56,613 bases of DNA. It comes from Betaproteobacteria bacterium. GTDB lineage: Bacteria > Pseudomonadota > Gammaproteobacteria > Burkholderiales > Burkholderiaceae_C. The DNA lies in contig RFVJ01000002.1 in NCBI GenBank assembly GCA_009928125.1, positions 1-56,613 on the forward strand, written 5' to 3'. Positions 53,490 to 56,613 of this stretch are shown piece by piece. Under the pieces are notes generated by a model that ran no database searches, was not told where the DNA came from, and was given only the letters and a program-made list of their open reading frames with translations. Position 1 is the stretch's first letter, and every line of letters begins with the position of its first letter. A program made the translations under genes and the position numbers.

Positions 53490-55603
53490 ATTCAAACACG
53501 TCCTTTCAGACAAAATACGCCATCTACAAATGGCGTTTGCATCGCAATGTGCTCTTGTTCCTTGCCTTGCTGCTGAGTCTGATGGGCGTCATGGCTTATG
53601 CGGAACATGAGGGCCTCTCAAGGAATTTGATTGGCCCCATTTTTTTGTTCACAACCGTGATGTTGTATGCGTTGATTGGTGTGGCGGGGCGTACCACCCA
53701 TGCTGAAGAATATTACGTGGCGGGTCGCCGCATTCCAGCGTTTTACAACGGCATGGCCACTGCGGCTGATTGGATGAGTGCGGCGTCCTTCATCAGCTTG
53801 GCGGGTGCTTTGTACCTGCAGGGCTTTTCTGGCAGCGGTGGTCAAGCCGGTGGCTTGGCCTATGTAATGGGATGGACAGGCGGTTTTTGTTTGGTGGCCC
53901 TGTTGATTGCTCCGCATTTGCGCGCGATGAATTTGTACACCTTGCCTGATTTTTTCAGTCAACGGTATGGTGGAAAGTGGCCACGTCTGTTGGCGGCATG
54001 GGCTGCAATCTTGTGCTCGTTCACTTATGTTGTTGCTCAAATTTATGGCATTGGTTTGATTGCTTCACGATTGACTGGCGTGCAGTTTGAAATTGGCATT
54101 TTGTTGGGCTTGGGGGGCGTCTTGTTGTGCTCGTTTTTGGGTGGCATGCGAGCGATCACTTGGACACAAGTTGCACAGTACATGATTTTGTTGATGGCTT
54201 TTTTGATTCCAGTGTCTTGGTTGGCCTATCAACAATTGGGCACGCCCTTGGCACCTCTTGCCTACAGTGCACAGTTGTCAAAAATTGCCGAACTTGAACA
54301 GCGACTGATTTCCGATCCTGCTGAAGTGGCCGTGCGCCAAGAATTCCAGATTCGCGCTGAAGCCTACAAAGCGCGCCTTGTCAATGTTGAGCAGTCTTTG
54401 CAGCGAGAGCGAGAGGCCTTGACCCAACGGGTGAGTGATTTGAAATTGCAAAATGCGGAATTCTCTTTGATTGCGCAGGCTCGTCGGGAACTTCAAGCGC
54501 TGCCGCCAAATGCAGTGGTTGCCAAAGAAACATGGCAACGCGCCATGCACGAAAATTACGAAAGAGCCAAGCCTCTCGGCGGCATGCCTTTGCATGGCGC
54601 CGCATTTCAGGGGGATCCCAACGGTACGGCGGATGAACAAGATGTGTTCAACCAGTCGCGCCTGAATTTTGTGGCCCTCATCTTTTGTTTGATGGCAGGA
54701 ACGGCGGGTTTGCCCCATTTGCTCACGCGTTTCTACACGGTGCCCAACGAGGCTGAAGCAAGGCTTTCGGTGGCTTGGTCGCTTTTCTTCATTGCTATTT
54801 TGTATTTGAGCGCCCCGGCCTTGGCAGTCCTCGTCAAATTTGAAGTCATGAACAATTTGGTGGGAAGTCGTATTTCAGAGTTGCCAAATTGGCTCGCCCA
54901 GTGGTCTCGCGTGGACAGTGCATTGGTCGAGGTGGCCGATGTCAATCTCGATGGCATCTTGCAATTTGGTGAGTTGAAGTTGGGCGCTGACGTGGTGATG
55001 CTGGCCAGCCCAGAAATGGCAGGTTTGCCGTATGTCATTTCAGGCCTGGTGGCTGCAGGCGGATTTGCAGCAGCGCTTTCCACAGCGGACGGCTTGTTGT
55101 TGACCATCAGCAATGCGTTTGTGCATGACATGCGCCTTGGCAATCAAAATGGCGTCGAAACAGCCGAGGGCAGGGTGATTTTGTCCAAATTTGCGCTCTT
55201 GGCGGTGGCCATGTTGGCTGCTTTGGTCGCAGCATGGAAGCCTGCCGAAATCCTGGCTTTGGTTTCTGCTTCATTCTCTCTGGCCGCATCGGCTTTCTTT
55301 CCCGGCATGGTCATGGGCATTTTTTGGCGGCGGACTGGCCGACAGGCAGTTGTTCTAGGGATGTTGATGGGCTTGGGTGTGACCATGGCCTACATGATTT
55401 TCAATGCGCCTGCAGTTCGAGCTTTATTTGGACTGGCACCTTCAGGCGGCATGATTGCGGGGATTCAACCCATTTCGGCTGGGATTTTGGGAGTCCCTGT
55501 GGGTTTCTTGGTGATTTGGCTGGCCAGTTGGGTCTGGCCACAGGCCGAGTCCTCTGACGATACGTCCCCTGTGCGCACAGAAAACCCCTTTCCAGGGCTC
55601 TAA
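53486..55603 (+). CDS. sodium:solute symporter family protein (VC_2705-like) with embedded EF-hand-like loop
   Basis: SSS-family TM pattern: [67 protein letters not shown]. Confidence 0.9.
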   Translation: MNSNTSFQTKYAIYKWRLHRNVLLFLALLLSLMGVMAYAEHEGLSRNLIGPIFLFTTVMLYALIGVAGRTTHAEEYYVAGRRIPAFYNGMATAADWMSAASFISLAGALYLQGFSGSGGQAGGLAYVMGWTGGFCLVALLIAPHLRAMNLYTLPDFFSQRYGGKWPRLLAAWAAILCSFTYVVAQIYGIGLIASRLTGVQFEIGILLGLGGVLLCSFLGGMRAITWTQVAQYMILLMAFLIPVSWLAYQQLGTPLAPLAYSAQLSKIAELEQRLISDPAEVAVRQEFQIRAEAYKARLVNVEQSLQREREALTQRVSDLKLQNAEFSLIAQARRELQALPPNAVVAKETWQRAMHENYERAKPLGGMPLHGAAFQGDPNGTADEQDVFNQSRLNFVALIFCLMAGTAGLPHLLTRFYTVPNEAEARLSVAWSLFFIAILYLSAPALAVLVKFEVMNNLVGSRISELPNWLAQWSRVDSALVEVADVNLDGILQFGELKLGADVVMLASPEMAGLPYVISGLVAAGGFAAALSTADGLLLTISNAFVHDMRLGNQNGVETAEGRVILSKFALLAVAMLAALVAAWKPAEILALVSASFSLAASAFFPGMVMGIFWRRTGRQAVVLGMLMGLGVTMAYMIFNAPAVRALFGLAPSGGMIAGIQPISAGILGVPVGFLVIWLASWVWPQAESSDDTSPVRTENPFPGL

Positions 55604-55631
55604 ATCCTGGGCTATAATCGCGGGCTGACCT

Positions 55632-55662
55632 TGCTGCACCCCATCCGACGCTGGGGGTAGCT
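55632..55662 (+). promoter_or_regulatory. candidate S6:S18-type leader motif upstream of rpsF
   Basis: GCTgcaCCCCA-TCCGACGC-TGGGGgtAGC: stem with internal loop and CCG-containing apical loop. Confidence 0.6.
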
Positions 55663-55702
55663 TTTTCAAATACCTTCAAGGTAAAACCCAAAAGGAGTCT
55701 CA

Positions 55703-56068
55703 ATGCGTCATTACGAAATCATTTTGCTGATTCATCCGGATCAGAGCGAACAAGTTCCAGCCATGCTGGAGCGCTACAAAGGCATGATCGTTGCCGGCGG
55801 TGGCAAGATTCACCGTGTCGAAGACTGGGGTCGCCGCCAGTTGGCCTACCAAATTAACAAGTTGGGCAAAGCCCACTACTTGTGCGTGAACATTGAAGCT
55901 GATCAGGCTGTGATGGCCGAACTCGAACACGCCTTCAAGTTCAACGATGCCGTTTTGCGTCACATGACTGTTCTGAAGAAGAAAGCCGAGACAGGCCCAT
56001 CTTCCATGATGAAACAAGTCGAGCGCGAAGAAGCTCGTAAAGCCCAACAAGCCGAATTTGCTGGCTAA
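55703..56068 (+). CDS. rpsF: 30S ribosomal protein S6
   Basis: [29 protein letters not shown]. Confidence 0.98.
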   Translation: MRHYEIILLIHPDQSEQVPAMLERYKGMIVAGGGKIHRVEDWGRRQLAYQINKLGKAHYLCVNIEADQAVMAELEHAFKFNDAVLRHMTVLKKKAETGPSSMMKQVEREEARKAQQAEFAG

Positions 56069-56077
56069 TCACATTCG

Positions 56078-56383
56078 TTGTCGGGAGTGACGGAACAAAA
56101 TCACGTTGAATTGACCGCTGGTATCGCTGAGCAAAAAGCAATTCGATACACACCGGCTGGCTTGCCAGTCATTGACTTGGTCCTAGAGCACAGCTCTAGC
56201 ATTCAAGAAGCGGGAACTCTCAGACAGGTCAAAGCCACAGTCAAAGCTGTTGCCATCGGATCTGTTGCAGAGCGAATTCAAACGCAGCCTGTAGGCAGTG
56301 TTTGGAAATTCAGCGGTTTTTTGGCCACCCCCAAAAACGGAAAAAATGTGATTCTGCATATTCAAGAATTCAAGACACTTTAA
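56078..56383 (+). CDS. priB: primosomal replication protein N (PriB)
   Basis: OB-fold SSB-like protein between rpsF and rpsR: NHVELTAGIAEQKAIRYTPAGLPVIDLVLEHSS. Confidence 0.93.
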   Translation: MSGVTEQNHVELTAGIAEQKAIRYTPAGLPVIDLVLEHSSSIQEAGTLRQVKATVKAVAIGSVAERIQTQPVGSVWKFSGFLATPKNGKNVILHIQEFKTL

Positions 56384-56398
56384 TTTTCAGGAGGCCCC

Positions 56399-56613
56399 AT
56401 GGCCACTTTCAAAAAATTCAACAAAGACAAGCGTCCAAAGCGCAACACCCAGTCATTGCTGTTCAAGCGCAAGCGTTTCTGCCGCTTCACAGTCACAGGC
56501 GTCGAAGAGATTGATTACAAAGACGTCGACACATTGCGCGACTTCATCGCCGAAAACGGCAAAATCATCCCCGCACGTTTGACAGGCACACGCGCTATTT
56601 ATCAGCGCCAATT
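56399..56613 (+). CDS. rpsR: 30S ribosomal protein S18, 3'-truncated by window edge
   Basis: [71 protein letters not shown]. Confidence 0.97.
   Translation, partial: MATFKKFNKDKRPKRNTQSLLFKRKRFCRFTVTGVEEIDYKDVDTLRDFIAENGKIIPARLTGTRAIYQRQ

Overview
This 56.6 kb window is a chromosomal segment from a betaproteobacterium. The Burkholderiales/Comamonadaceae assignment is inferred from gene order and protein sequence, not confirmed by any search. Most of it is housekeeping: ispDF, relA, tRNA-Val, phaR, rimO, tRNA-Leu, rnr, rpsB-tsf-pyrH-frr-cdsA-dxr-rseP-bamA-skp-lpxD-fabZ-lpxA-lpxB-rnhB-rRNA MTase, carAB, greA, yhbY, rlmE, ftsH, folP, glmM, ppsR/ppsA, a VC_2705-type symporter, and rpsF-priB-rpsR. 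A more variable block lies at about 4.9-16.3 kb (kelch protein, LLM monooxygenase, aldolase, nuclease, TonB receptor, Bug protein, EamA, SOUL, lipase-like). Two observations stand out. (1) That block carries a family of hairpin elements. Two ~155 bp copies share a 30 bp outer stem (AATAATTGGGGTCAGATCAACATTAATTT), a conserved 1x3 internal loop and a nearly identical 43 nt apical core. Each also has a different 18-bp inner stem segment that is nonetheless perfectly complementary within its own copy. A mini-hairpin and a solo arm of the same family also occur, all four beside stop codons. (2) At least eight internal deletions occur in otherwise well-preserved conserved genes: an alpha/beta hydrolase, rimO, an amidase, nearly all of uppS, the first PDZ domain of rseP, and three sites in carB. 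Some are in frame and some are not. This may be an assembly or amplification artefact and needs read-level checking. Candidate structured leaders (rpsB, rpsF) and a terminator-like hairpin at the start of lpxB are also reported. No CRISPR array, prophage or transposase gene was seen.
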